NCBI GenBank assembly: GCA_031431475.1
Contig: JANPDL010000032.1
Location: 1 to 64,000, forward strand
Length of the DNA stretch: 64,000 nucleotides
Reading direction: 5' to 3'
Origin: JADCCX01 sp031431475
GTDB lineage: Bacteria > Pseudomonadota > Alphaproteobacteria > Rhizobiales > Beijerinckiaceae
Shown here: positions 1 through 7,603 of the stretch, piece by piece
How positions within the stretch are numbered: the first letter of the stretch is position 1
Layout of the letters: each line of letters starts with the position of its first letter
Made by a program: the position numbers and the translations under genes
Notes under the pieces: model-generated
Told to the model about the DNA's origin: nothing
What the model saw: the letters and a program-made list of their open reading frames with translations, nothing else
Database searches by the model: none

Positions 1-1594
1 TGAGCGCGAACATGCCGCGTGGACGCTTCTGGATGAACAGGATGATCAGCACGAGAATGATGATCTTGCCCAGGACTGCGCCCGCAAACGGTTCGAGTAT
101 CTTGTTGGCAATGCCGAGGATGAAAGCACCCAGCAGCGTGCCCCAGAGATTGCCCACTCCGCCGAAAACCACCACCATGAAACTGTCGATGATGTAGCTC
201 TGGCCAAGATTGGGGGAGACGTTGTCGATCTGGCTGAGCGCCACGCCCGCGATTCCCGCGATGCCGGAGCCCAGACCGAAGGTCATGGCATCGACGAAAC
301 GCGTGCGGATACCCATGGACGACGCCATGCGACGGTTCTGCGTCACGGCGCGCATCTGAAGTCCCAGCGCTGTCGCCTTCAGCACCAGCAGGAGCGCGGC
401 GAAAACAACCAGCGTGAAGACCAGGATCCAGAGGCGCGCATAGGTGATCTCGAGGCCCATCACGTCGAAGGAACCAGACATGTAGCTCGGCGCGCCAACC
501 TCACGGTTGGTGGGGCCAAACGCGGTGCGGACCGCTTGCTGCAGAATGAGGCTGATACCGAAGGTGGCAAGCAGCGTTTCCAGCGGACGCCCGTAGAGGA
601 AACGAATGACGCCACGCTCTATGGCGATGCCGACGAGGCCAGCCGTGATGAAGGCGAGTGGAATGGCAATCGGCAATGACCAGTCGAAGAGGTGAGGGGC
701 CTTGGTGCGGATCACCTCCTGGACCATGAAGGTGACATAGGCGCCGATCATCACCATCTCGCCGTGGGCCATGTTGATGACGCCCATGACACCGAAGGTG
801 ATGGCCAGGCCTATGGCAGCGAGCAAGAGCACGGAACCCAGCGAGAGGCCGAACCAGAATGTCTTTGCGACCTCTACGACCTGCTGACGGCGTTCCATGT
901 CGCCAACGCCCTGATCGACCAGAACCTTGAGCGGACCTGTGGCTTCTGCAGAAAGCTGTTTGAGCAAAGCGAGCCCGTCAGGCGTCGAACGGCCCGCCAT
1001 GACTTGCGCCGCCTGTACCTTGTCGACTTCCGACGAGTCCTTAGACGTGAGAAGAATTGCGGCACGCGCTTCGGCGAAGGCCTTTTTCACCCTCGCGTCA
1101 GTTTCCTTGCCCAGCGCCTCTTCCAGAACCGGCAACAAGGTAACGTCACGATCACGGAAAACAGAATTGGCCGCATCAAGGCGGCGGCGCGGATCAGGTG
1201 CGAGAAGGGTGAGAGAACCCACAGCACCCGCCACAACGCGGCGGAGGCGGTTATTCAGGCGAACAGGTTCGCCGGTCCCGGCGGGCAAGGCACCGCCCGT
1301 GACAGCATCGAAAAACCTCCCTGTCGTATCGCGAAAAATCACCTTCTTGTCTGGTGAGACCAGAAGACGTCGGTCGTTCATCGCCTCAAGCATCGCCGCC
1401 GCATGAGGTACCCCAGACCCGACGATGTCAGCGATGGCGGCTTCGGTATCGGAGAAAGTGTCCGCGGCCAGTCTTTCAACGGCCTTGTCGATGGTCTGCG
1501 CGAATGCTGGCATCGCAGCAGTCAGAATCAACAGGGCCAGCGCCATCAAGGCGCGTTTCAAAGGCACAAGCAGGGTGATTCCGGCAACAGCCAT
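1..1594 (-). CDS. urtB: Urea ABC transporter permease UrtB (3' end cut by window edge)
   Basis: Inner-membrane permease of the high-affinity ATP-driven urea importer UrtABCDE. The 531 visible residues start with a hydrophobic signal-like segment (about residues 12-32, ending AMPAFAQ), continue with a roughly 200-residue periplasmic HEAT-like extension typical of UrtB, and then give a branched-chain-amino-acid-type permease domain. That domain contains the motif GVINMAHGEMVMIGAY and several membrane segments. The reading frame is still open at base 2 (last residues RPRGMFAL), so only a few C-terminal residues are missing by comparison with the family. It lies 139 nt downstream of urtA in the same direction, with a terminator-like hairpin between them, so it is probably expressed at a lower level than the binding protein. 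urtC, urtD and urtE are expected beyond the left edge. Identification is firm; start chosen at ATG 1594. Confidence 0.93.
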   Translation of the reverse strand, partial: MAVAGITLLVPLKRALMALALLILTAAMPAFAQTIDKAVERLAADTFSDTEAAIADIVGSGVPHAAAMLEAMNDRRLLVSPDKKVIFRDTTGRFFDAVTGGALPAGTGEPVRLNNRLRRVVAGAVGSLTLLAPDPRRRLDAANSVFRDRDVTLLPVLEEALGKETDARVKKAFAEARAAILLTSKDSSEVDKVQAAQVMAGRSTPDGLALLKQLSAEATGPLKVLVDQGVGDMERRQQVVEVAKTFWFGLSLGSVLLLAAIGLAITFGVMGVINMAHGEMVMIGAYVTFMVQEVIRTKAPHLFDWSLPIAIPLAFITAGLVGIAIERGVIRFLYGRPLETLLATFGISLILQQAVRTAFGPTNREVGAPSYMSGSFDVMGLEITYARLWILVFTLVVFAALLLVLKATALGLQMRAVTQNRRMASSMGIRTRFVDAMTFGLGSGIAGIAGVALSQIDNVSPNLGQSYIIDSFMVVVFGGVGNLWGTLLGAFILGIANKILEPFAGAVLGKIIILVLIILFIQKRPRGMFAL

Positions 1595-1668
1595 GGATTA
1601 CGGATCTCGCTTGGACGCTTGCCGATGGAGAGTGGTCACCAGTCAGGCAAGAAAGACTTGCAGACAAT

Positions 1669-1700
1669 AAAAAACCGGCGGCGCGAGGTGTGCCGCCGGT
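1669..1700 (-). terminator. Intrinsic terminator/attenuator between urtA and urtB
   Basis: On the minus strand the arms ACCGGCGGC and GCCGCCGGT (9 bp, 9-nt loop) are followed directly by six T residues. This is a standard rho-independent terminator, 34 nt after the urtA stop codon. Because urtB lies downstream in the same direction, partial read-through would give the high binding-protein to permease ratio usual for ABC importers (inference). Confidence 0.85.
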
Positions 1701-1733
1701 CCTTGTCTACAGAAGATCAGGTCAGTTGCGGGA

Positions 1734-3023
1734 TCAGCCGCACTTGTTGGTCTTGGTGTTCCAATTGCCGCACTTCTTCTCGACCCAGTCGCCGATCAGG
1801 TCCTTGGAGGATTCAAGGTTCTTCGACCATGCATCGCCAGCCACGAGGCCAGCCGTCTTCCACACCGTATCAATCTGGCCATCGGCGCGGATCTCGCCGA
1901 TCAGCACAGGCTTGGTGATGTGATGGTTCGGCAGCATGGTAGAGATACCACCAGTGAGGTTCGGCGCGGTGATACCGGGCAGGGTGTCGATGACCTTGTC
2001 CACATCCACGGTACCGGCTTTTTCGACGGCCTTCACCCACATGTTGAAGCCAATGACATGGGCTTCCATCGGATCGTTGGTGACGGCCTTGTCGTTCTTC
2101 TTGTAGGCCTTCCAGGCCTTGATGAACGCGTCGTTCGCAGGGTCCTTGACGGACTGGAAATAGTTCCAGGCGGCAAGATGGCCAACGAGCGGCTTGGTGT
2201 CGATGCCGGCGAGTTCCTCTTCGCCAACCGTGAACGCCACGACCGGGATATCGGTGGCCTTGATGCCCTGGTTGCCGAGCTCCTTGTAGAATGGCACGTT
2301 AGCATCGCCGTTGATGGTGGAGACAACGGCGGTCTTCTTGCCGGCCGAGCCAAAGGTCTTGATATTGGAGACGATTGTCTGCCAGTCCGAGTGACCAAAC
2401 GGGGTGTAGTTGATCATGATGTCGGCAGGAGCAACGCCCTTCGAGAGTAGATATGCCTCGAGAATCTTGTTGGTCGTGCGCGGATAAACGTAGTCCGTGC
2501 CTGCCAGGACCCAGCGCTTGGCCTCGCCGCCATCCTTAGACATGAGGTAGTCCACAGCCGGAATGGCCTGCTGGTTCGGGGCAGCACCCGTGTAGAACAC
2601 GTTGCGCTCGGACTCTTCACCCTCGTACTGCACGGGGTAGAACAGGATGTTGTTGAGCTCCTTGAACACCGGCAGCACTGACTTGCGCGACACGGAGGTC
2701 CAGCAGCCGAACACGGCCGAAACCTTGTCCTTCGAAATGAGCTCACGCGCCTTTTCGGCGAAGAGCGGCCAGTTCGAGGCCGGATCGACGACAACGGCTT
2801 CCAGCTTGCGGCCCAGAAGACCACCCTTGGCGTTCTGTTGCTCGATGAGCATCAGCATCACGTCCTTCAGGGTCGTCTCGGAGATCGCCATCGTGCCGGA
2901 CAGCGAATGCAGGATGCCGACCTTGATTGGCGCGCCTTGCGCAAAGCTAGGCCTGATACCGCCGGCCAGCATGGTCGCGCCGCCCAGCGCCGCACCCAGA
3001 ACTCCACGCCTGGTCATAGTCAT
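1734..3023 (-). CDS. urtA: Urea ABC transporter substrate-binding protein UrtA
   Basis: Periplasmic urea receptor of the UrtABCDE importer, 429 residues, a normal length for the family. The N-terminus MTMTRRGVLGAALGG carries a twin-arginine (Tat) motif followed by a hydrophobic stretch and a cleavage-like PSFAQ. The mature part begins IKVGILHSLSGTMAISE, typical of branched-chain amino acid/urea receptor proteins, and contains the UrtA-type stretches GCWTSVSRKSVLPVFK and LFYPVQYEGEE. A GGAG ribosome-binding site lies about 10 nt before the ATG. A consensus sigma-54 promoter lies 60 nt upstream, indicating nitrogen control through NtrC. It is the first gene of the urt operon, which continues with urtB. 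Confidence 0.95.
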   Translation of the reverse strand: MTMTRRGVLGAALGGATMLAGGIRPSFAQGAPIKVGILHSLSGTMAISETTLKDVMLMLIEQQNAKGGLLGRKLEAVVVDPASNWPLFAEKARELISKDKVSAVFGCWTSVSRKSVLPVFKELNNILFYPVQYEGEESERNVFYTGAAPNQQAIPAVDYLMSKDGGEAKRWVLAGTDYVYPRTTNKILEAYLLSKGVAPADIMINYTPFGHSDWQTIVSNIKTFGSAGKKTAVVSTINGDANVPFYKELGNQGIKATDIPVVAFTVGEEELAGIDTKPLVGHLAAWNYFQSVKDPANDAFIKAWKAYKKNDKAVTNDPMEAHVIGFNMWVKAVEKAGTVDVDKVIDTLPGITAPNLTGGISTMLPNHHITKPVLIGEIRADGQIDTVWKTAGLVAGDAWSKNLESSKDLIGDWVEKKCGNWNTKTNKCG

Positions 3024-3082
3024 TGGTCATACTCCTGGTTGCCTGAACAAAAACCCCTTGATCGGGGATTGATGCCGAATTT

Positions 3083-3098
3083 AGCAATCCTTGTGCCA
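3083..3098 (-). promoter_or_regulatory. Sigma-54 (RpoN) promoter of urtA
   Basis: Minus-strand TGGCAC-AAGGA-TTGCT is an exact match to the RpoN -24/-12 consensus (TGGCAC-N5-TTGCW), with the invariant GG and GC separated by 10 nt. Transcription would start near 3072, giving a leader of about 50 nt to the urtA ATG at 3023. Urea uptake under RpoN/NtrC control is well established in proteobacteria, which supports the assignment. Confidence 0.88.
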
Positions 3099-3490
3099 AA
3101 GTATGACTCGCCCATCTTTTCTGTTGATCATCTGGCGATTTATTCCTGAATCTCCTTATGAGATATGTAAATGCCTTAGGAATTCGGGATTGCGACGAAC
3201 AGCCGCGCATAAATGCCTAATTGTTAGTCAGACGGTGCCGTCATAGGATAATTACTGGACATAATAGAAGCGAGGCTCACCTTTAGGTCCGCAATATGAA
3301 CATGTCTCGCATCTGAATGCCAATATAACAGGCACGCCTGCGGGCTGTGCGCCGAAGAAGGAACGGATGCTGCAGCACCATTTTTTGCAAGGCTGTAACC
3401 GTCCCGCTTTCGACTCGGCCATTGACAGATGGAATTGTCGGATGGACGGGATACACGGGTGAGTGCCCTGTCGGCAAAAAAGAGAATTTA
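3099..3490. other. Intergenic region upstream of urtA and of the epimerase
   Basis: About 390 nt without a convincing gene between the divergent urtA and epimerase genes. It must hold the activator sites for the urtA sigma-54 promoter. The only candidate I see for an NtrC-like half-site is GCACCATTTTTTGCA at 3375-3389, which matches the NtrC consensus on one side only and lies rather far from the promoter. No terminator or RNA gene was recognised. Confidence 0.4.
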
Positions 3491-4495
3491 ATGCACTTCT
3501 TAGTCACTGGAACGGCTGGCTTCATCGGGTTTCATCTCGCCAGGCGACTGATTGCCGAGGGCCACTCCGTCACTGGCTTCGATGGCATGACAACCTATTA
3601 CGATATCAGGCTCAAGCAGGCCCGCGTGGCGCTTCTCCAGAAATCCAATCTCTTCCAGCACCATGCATTCATGCTGGAGGATGCTGCGCAACTGACCCGG
3701 GTCGTCGAAGCCGCAAAGCCCGATATTGTCATTCATCTCGCGGCGCAGGCTGGTGTCCGCTATAGCCTTGAATCTCCCCGGACCTATCTGGATGCCAATC
3801 TGGTTGGTACCTTCAATCTCATGGAAGCTGTCCGTGTGCTGCAGCCCGGTCATTTTCTCATGGCCTCGACGAGTTCCGTCTATGGCGGGAACACAGTCAT
3901 GCCGTTCCGGGAGATTGACCGCACGGATCATCCCCTGACCTTCTACGCTGCCACCAAGAAAGCAACGGAAGACATGGCGCATTCCTATGCCCATCTCTGG
4001 GGTATTCCGACCACGGCTTTCCGCTTCTTCACGGTCTATGGCCCGTGGGGCAGGCCCGACATGGCACTGTTCAAATTCGTCAAGGCGACGCTCGCTGGTG
4101 AGCCCATCGATGTCTACGGCCACGGGCAGATGCAGCGGGACTTCACCTATATCGATGATCTGGTGGAAGCCATTGTGCGGCTTATCGATCATCCACCTGT
4201 GACGGGGTCTCCCATCGACGAACACGACTCGCTGTCAGGCGTGGCACCTTACCGGGTCGTCAATATCGCAGGCGGGACACCGGTGAAGCTGATGGACTTC
4301 ATCGACGAGATCGAGCGTTGTCTCGGCATCAAAGTGAAGAAGAATTACATGGATATGCAGAAGGGCGATGTCCCGGCGACATTTGCCTCGGCGGATCTTC
4401 TGGAGCGTCTCACGGGATATCGGCCATCAACACCGTTTTCGGAAGGTGTCGAGCGCTTCGTGGGCTGGTATCGCGAGCACTATGCAAAGAGCTAA
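3491..4495 (+). CDS. NAD-dependent sugar-nucleotide epimerase (UDP-glucuronate 4-epimerase-like)
   Basis: Extended short-chain dehydrogenase of 334 residues. It shows the N-terminal NAD-binding motif GTAGFIG (residues 6-12), the HLAAQAGVRYS stretch characteristic of UDP-glucuronate 4-epimerases, the SSVYGG motif and the catalytic pair YAATKK (Tyr-x-x-x-Lys). The FTVYGPWGRPDMALFKF block is also typical of the UDP-GlcA epimerase group that makes UDP-galacturonate for surface polysaccharides. The start at 3491 (MHFLVTGTAG) is chosen because the Rossmann fold begins there; the longer upstream frame lacks homologous sequence. It stands alone between a divergent and a convergent operon, so the polysaccharide it serves cannot be inferred. 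UDP-glucose 4-epimerase activity is a less likely alternative. Confidence 0.8.
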   Translation: MHFLVTGTAGFIGFHLARRLIAEGHSVTGFDGMTTYYDIRLKQARVALLQKSNLFQHHAFMLEDAAQLTRVVEAAKPDIVIHLAAQAGVRYSLESPRTYLDANLVGTFNLMEAVRVLQPGHFLMASTSSVYGGNTVMPFREIDRTDHPLTFYAATKKATEDMAHSYAHLWGIPTTAFRFFTVYGPWGRPDMALFKFVKATLAGEPIDVYGHGQMQRDFTYIDDLVEAIVRLIDHPPVTGSPIDEHDSLSGVAPYRVVNIAGGTPVKLMDFIDEIERCLGIKVKKNYMDMQKGDVPATFASADLLERLTGYRPSTPFSEGVERFVGWYREHYAKS

Positions 4496-4524
4496 TTCCA
4501 GAAAAGGGATTGTTCCATAATCTT

Positions 4525-4562
4525 ACTTCTGCGATTCGCCGATGTAGCAGCAATGCAGAAGT
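4525..4562. repeat. 8-bp inverted repeat between convergent genes
   Basis: ACTTCTGC at 4525-4532 and its exact complement GCAGAAGT at 4555-4562 can form a stem with a 22-nt loop, midway between the convergent epimerase and PhnD-like genes. The position suits a bidirectional transcription barrier, but there is no T-run on either side, so this is only a candidate. Confidence 0.35.
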
Positions 4563-4586
4563 GTCCTGATTCTGGCATTTAAATAA

Positions 4587-5393
4587 CTAAGCCGGCCACC
4601 GGTATCCTGCGGCTTTCGCTTGCCTGTCCCAAAGGAGAGTGGGAGCATAATTTGCATGCTGCATTGGCTGGAAGCCGGTGATCCGGAGATCTTGGCCGAG
4701 TTGCGCGAACCAATCCCGCTCGTGAGCCGATGCGAAGGCAGATCGCAGCTTTGTCACAATCAATGGATCGGTCTCCTTCGAGGTAACGAAGGATGGCATT
4801 GGCGCCGTTTCCGTCGATGCGATTACGCGGATACCTGCGGTCAGTGCAGGTTTGTAACGGGCAATCAGCATGTGCCAGTAGCCATCCAGCGGGCCGATAT
4901 CGATGCCGCCCGACAGCACCTCGTCCAGAATGCGCCGCGCCGTCACGAGATTGCCGGTCACGGACTGATAGACATGCGGACGCTGTGGCGTCCGGTAGCG
5001 CAAAAGGTGATGGCGCAGTGCATTGAAGCCGGAATGCGAGTGTTCAACCGTCCAGCCGACACGGCCCGGGAACGTATCTTCCAGCGTTGTGAACAGTGAG
5101 TCTTTCCGCACGATCAGATCCGACCGGTAGACAGCCTTGCCATTCGCCCAGGGCGCATCGGGGATCGGCGCAGCAATTGGCGTGACATCCGCGATCTTCA
5201 GGGCAATTGGATAGCCGCACATGAAGACACAACCGAGATACGGTCTGCGCCAGAGATCCTCCAGCGGTTGCGGCGCGGGGTAATGCAGGTACTCAAACGC
5301 AACGCCCGCCTCCGCCGAGACATGGCCAATCAATTCCTGCCATGCGGCCTCAGCCTCAGGCGTCACGGCATACATGCGGGCATTGGCGATCAT
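4587..5393 (-). CDS. PhnD-like periplasmic-binding-fold protein without signal peptide
   Basis: 268-residue protein of the phosphate/phosphonate (PhnD) binding-protein-like family. Recognisable family features are CGYPIAL near residue 58, the AVYRSDLIVRKDS strand (compare xYxSxIIVRxDS), and the HSHSGFNALRHHLL and GGIDIGPLDGYWH segments. The start ATG at 5393 overlaps the stop of the preceding gene in an ATGA. This makes it the last gene of the long operon and gives a protein beginning MIANARMYAVTPEAE with no signal sequence. It would therefore be cytoplasmic, unlike a transporter receptor. It may be a ligand-binding or enzymatic relative of the fold (for example pyrimidine-precursor/NMT1-like proteins); the true function is unknown. 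Confidence 0.7.
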   Translation of the reverse strand: MIANARMYAVTPEAEAAWQELIGHVSAEAGVAFEYLHYPAPQPLEDLWRRPYLGCVFMCGYPIALKIADVTPIAAPIPDAPWANGKAVYRSDLIVRKDSLFTTLEDTFPGRVGWTVEHSHSGFNALRHHLLRYRTPQRPHVYQSVTGNLVTARRILDEVLSGGIDIGPLDGYWHMLIARYKPALTAGIRVIASTETAPMPSFVTSKETDPLIVTKLRSAFASAHERDWFAQLGQDLRITGFQPMQHANYAPTLLWDRQAKAAGYRWPA

Positions 5394-6406
5394 GCGAAGC
5401 GCAATCTCTGGCCGATGCCCAGACGCGCGCCCTTCTCCAGCATGGCATGGCCAAGCGCAATATCCGACAAGGACAAACCGCGATGCCAGAACAGTATCCT
5501 CTCGTCTTCGTTCTCGCGCCCGGGCTTCAGGCCCGCCACGATCTGACCCATCTCGGCATGCAGCGTCTGTTCCGAGAGCTTGCCCGCTTCGACATGGGCG
5601 CGCAGCGAGCCAAACTTGCCACTCTTGCACTGCCCCCAGTCATCAACCACGAGCTTGGACATGATGTCGGTGAGCGAAAGTTCCACGGCGCTCATGGTTC
5701 CATAAGGGACGACGAAGGCACCAGGTTTGATCCATTCCGTCCTGAGCATCGGCTCCGGCGCGTTGAGCCGCGAGGCCTCCACCACGATATCCGCACCTTC
5801 GACACAAGAGTGCCAGTCCTCGGTTGCGACTATCTTCTTGCCCAGGTCACGGGAGAGGCGTTCCGCGAAACCATTACGGCTTTCCGGCCTGCGGGAATGG
5901 ACGCGGATCTCGTCGAAATTGAAGATGCGATCCAACAGCCGCACGTTCCAGTAGGCTGTGCCACGCGCGCCAATATGGCCCAGCACCTTCGAACCCTTGC
6001 GGGCGAGATACTTCGCGCCGATCGCTGTTATGGCACCGGTGCGCATATCGGTGATGCCAGAAGCATCAAGGATCGCTTTTGGCCGTCCGTCGAAACGGTC
6101 AAACAATGTCAGGACAGCAAGTTCAGAAGGCAGGTTCCTGGTGTAGTTGTCGACGAAGTCACCCACAACCTTCACGCCTGCCGCATTGATTTCGCCGCCC
6201 AGAGATCCGCGCAGCACGTTGAAATGCCCCTGCGCCACGCCGGGCTCCAGATGCACGCGCGGTTCGATCACGGCCTCGCCGCGCCCCTGTGTCGCGAGCG
6301 CACCTTCGATGGCGGCGAGGATTTCATCATCGGTGATCTTCAACGCCTCAATGTCGAGACGGTTGAGATAGGTGATGTAGATCGGTGGCATGCCCTCGGG
6401 GATCAT
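5390..6406 (-). CDS. Ornithine cyclodeaminase/mu-crystallin family protein
   Basis: 338-residue NAD(P)-dependent enzyme of the OCD/mu-crystallin family. Family features are the TLFDRFDGRPKAILDASGITDMRTGA stretch (residues about 100-125; Asp-Arg for substrate and cofactor binding), the Rossmann entry VLGHIGARGTAYW and VHSRRPESRNGFAERL after beta-2. Members act as ornithine cyclodeaminase, alanine dehydrogenase, ketimine or pyrroline-2-carboxylate reductase, or N-methylamino acid forming enzymes, so the substrate cannot be named. An AAGGA ribosome-binding site lies 5 nt before ATG 6406. It sits 9 nt after the enolase-family gene and overlaps the PhnD-like gene by 4 nt, as part of the catabolic operon. 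A role in processing an imine or amino-acid intermediate of the imported substrate is likely (inference). Confidence 0.8.
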   Translation of the reverse strand: MIPEGMPPIYITYLNRLDIEALKITDDEILAAIEGALATQGRGEAVIEPRVHLEPGVAQGHFNVLRGSLGGEINAAGVKVVGDFVDNYTRNLPSELAVLTLFDRFDGRPKAILDASGITDMRTGAITAIGAKYLARKGSKVLGHIGARGTAYWNVRLLDRIFNFDEIRVHSRRPESRNGFAERLSRDLGKKIVATEDWHSCVEGADIVVEASRLNAPEPMLRTEWIKPGAFVVPYGTMSAVELSLTDIMSKLVVDDWGQCKSGKFGSLRAHVEAGKLSEQTLHAEMGQIVAGLKPGRENEDERILFWHRGLSLSDIALGHAMLEKGARLGIGQRLRFA

Positions 6407-6415
6407 CGCTTGTCC

Positions 6416-7600
6416 TTATGCCAGCGGCATGCGGCGATAGACGCCGGGCCTGTCGGGATCATGGAACTTGTTGTAGGGGCCGTCATTGACGAAAAGCCTG
6501 TGGCAGAAAGCAAGTTTGTCAGCATCGAGCGTAACACCGATGCCGGGTCCAGTCGGCACTGGCAGGGTGTTGTTGCGCGGTCGGAAAGGACCTTCCGCAA
6601 TCACATCCAGCGGCTGCATGTGAAACAGCGATTGCGACGGTTCGCGGATGTGCGCATGCGCCGCCGCGAGGTGCAGATAAACCGCGCTGGCGATGCCTGA
6701 ATCGCCTGAGTAGCACCAGAAATCCAGTCCCATCTGCTCGCAGGCCCCGATGAATTTCAGCGCCCTCCCGATGCCGCCATGCACGTTCACATCGGTGCAG
6801 AACGCATCCGGCACCCCCAGTGCCACGGCTTGCCGCAGGTTCGGTGTGTGAACGGAGAACGGAATGGACGTGTGCTGGCGCAACCTCGCCATATCCTCGA
6901 AGGTGGCGACGGGATCTTCCCAGGCCCGGATATCCAGCGGCTCAAGCCGCTTCGCGATCCGCCGTGCCTCCGTGACGGAATACGCCTTGTTGGAATCGAC
7001 ACGCAGTACCGCAGCAAGCCCCAGCCTGTCCCGAAGCAATTCCACCGTGCGGATCGCGGGTTCCGGATCAACCGTCGAGAGCTTGCCCTCGAACATCGTG
7101 GTGCCGAAACGCTCACGCTGACTCAAGCAATAGTCGAGTACGGCTTCCGGAGTGCTTTCGCCCCCTTTCCCGTGCTTCGTCTCGCGAAACGAGAAGTAGT
7201 CGGTAAAGGCGATCTCGCTGCGGTGCGCTCCGCCAAAGAGCTCGTACAGCGGCTGCCCCCAGGCCTTGCCACGGACATCCCAGAGCGCCATCTCTACCGC
7301 GCCAAAGGCCCGGATAAGCGCGAAATCCACATCGGTGTAGACGCCGCGCCACGAAGGCAGGCAAAGCTCCTCCGCCCCCGTGATATCGATGGGATCACGC
7401 CCGATCAGGCGTGGCGCAAAGATCTTCTCGATCATCTGGACATTGGCGTGCGAAGGGCCTTCGCCGAGGCCTATTATGCCATCGGAAGTCTCGACCTCCA
7501 CAATGGTCTTCGAGAATCCCGCCAACGAGCCGTAAGACCACAGGTAGGGTGCCTCCAGCGGGATATTGACCGGCGTCGCGCGTATGGCCGTGATTCTCAT
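6416..7600 (-). CDS. Enolase-superfamily (mandelate racemase/glucarate dehydratase-like) protein
   Basis: 394-residue member of the mandelate racemase/muconate lactonizing enzyme branch of the enolase superfamily. The N-terminal capping domain covers about residues 1-130 (MRITAIRATPVNIP to GAVEMALWDVRGKAWGQPLYELFGG), followed by a TIM barrel. Metal ligands are visible in RVDSNKAYS (Asp, about residue 200) and AWEDPV (Glu). The segment corresponding to the glucarate dehydratase catalytic His reads DFWCYSGDSGIASA, with no His there, so the usual His-Asp dyad appears absent and the reaction may differ. It lies 3 nt after the Ldh-family gene, in an operon with a dipeptide-type ABC transporter. 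The substrate is unknown; a hydroxy-acid or betaine-derived acid is plausible. Confidence 0.8.
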   Translation of the reverse strand: MRITAIRATPVNIPLEAPYLWSYGSLAGFSKTIVEVETSDGIIGLGEGPSHANVQMIEKIFAPRLIGRDPIDITGAEELCLPSWRGVYTDVDFALIRAFGAVEMALWDVRGKAWGQPLYELFGGAHRSEIAFTDYFSFRETKHGKGGESTPEAVLDYCLSQRERFGTTMFEGKLSTVDPEPAIRTVELLRDRLGLAAVLRVDSNKAYSVTEARRIAKRLEPLDIRAWEDPVATFEDMARLRQHTSIPFSVHTPNLRQAVALGVPDAFCTDVNVHGGIGRALKFIGACEQMGLDFWCYSGDSGIASAVYLHLAAAHAHIREPSQSLFHMQPLDVIAEGPFRPRNNTLPVPTGPGIGVTLDADKLAFCHRLFVNDGPYNKFHDPDRPGVYRRMPLA

Positions 7601-7603
7601 GGT

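Noticed and set aside
692..1406. Two plus-strand open frames over urtB
   Set aside because: They lie opposite urtB, whose signal peptide, HEAT-like region and permease motifs read continuously on the minus strand.
4525..4562. Intrinsic terminator between epimerase and PhnD-like gene
   Set aside because: The dyad is real but the loop is long and neither strand has a T-run, so it is listed only as a repeat.
5342..6700. Long open frame (452 codons) on the plus strand
   Set aside because: Antisense to the well-supported OCD-family and enolase-family genes; composition and residue content (Arg/His-rich) are those of a shadow frame and there is no ribosome-binding site.
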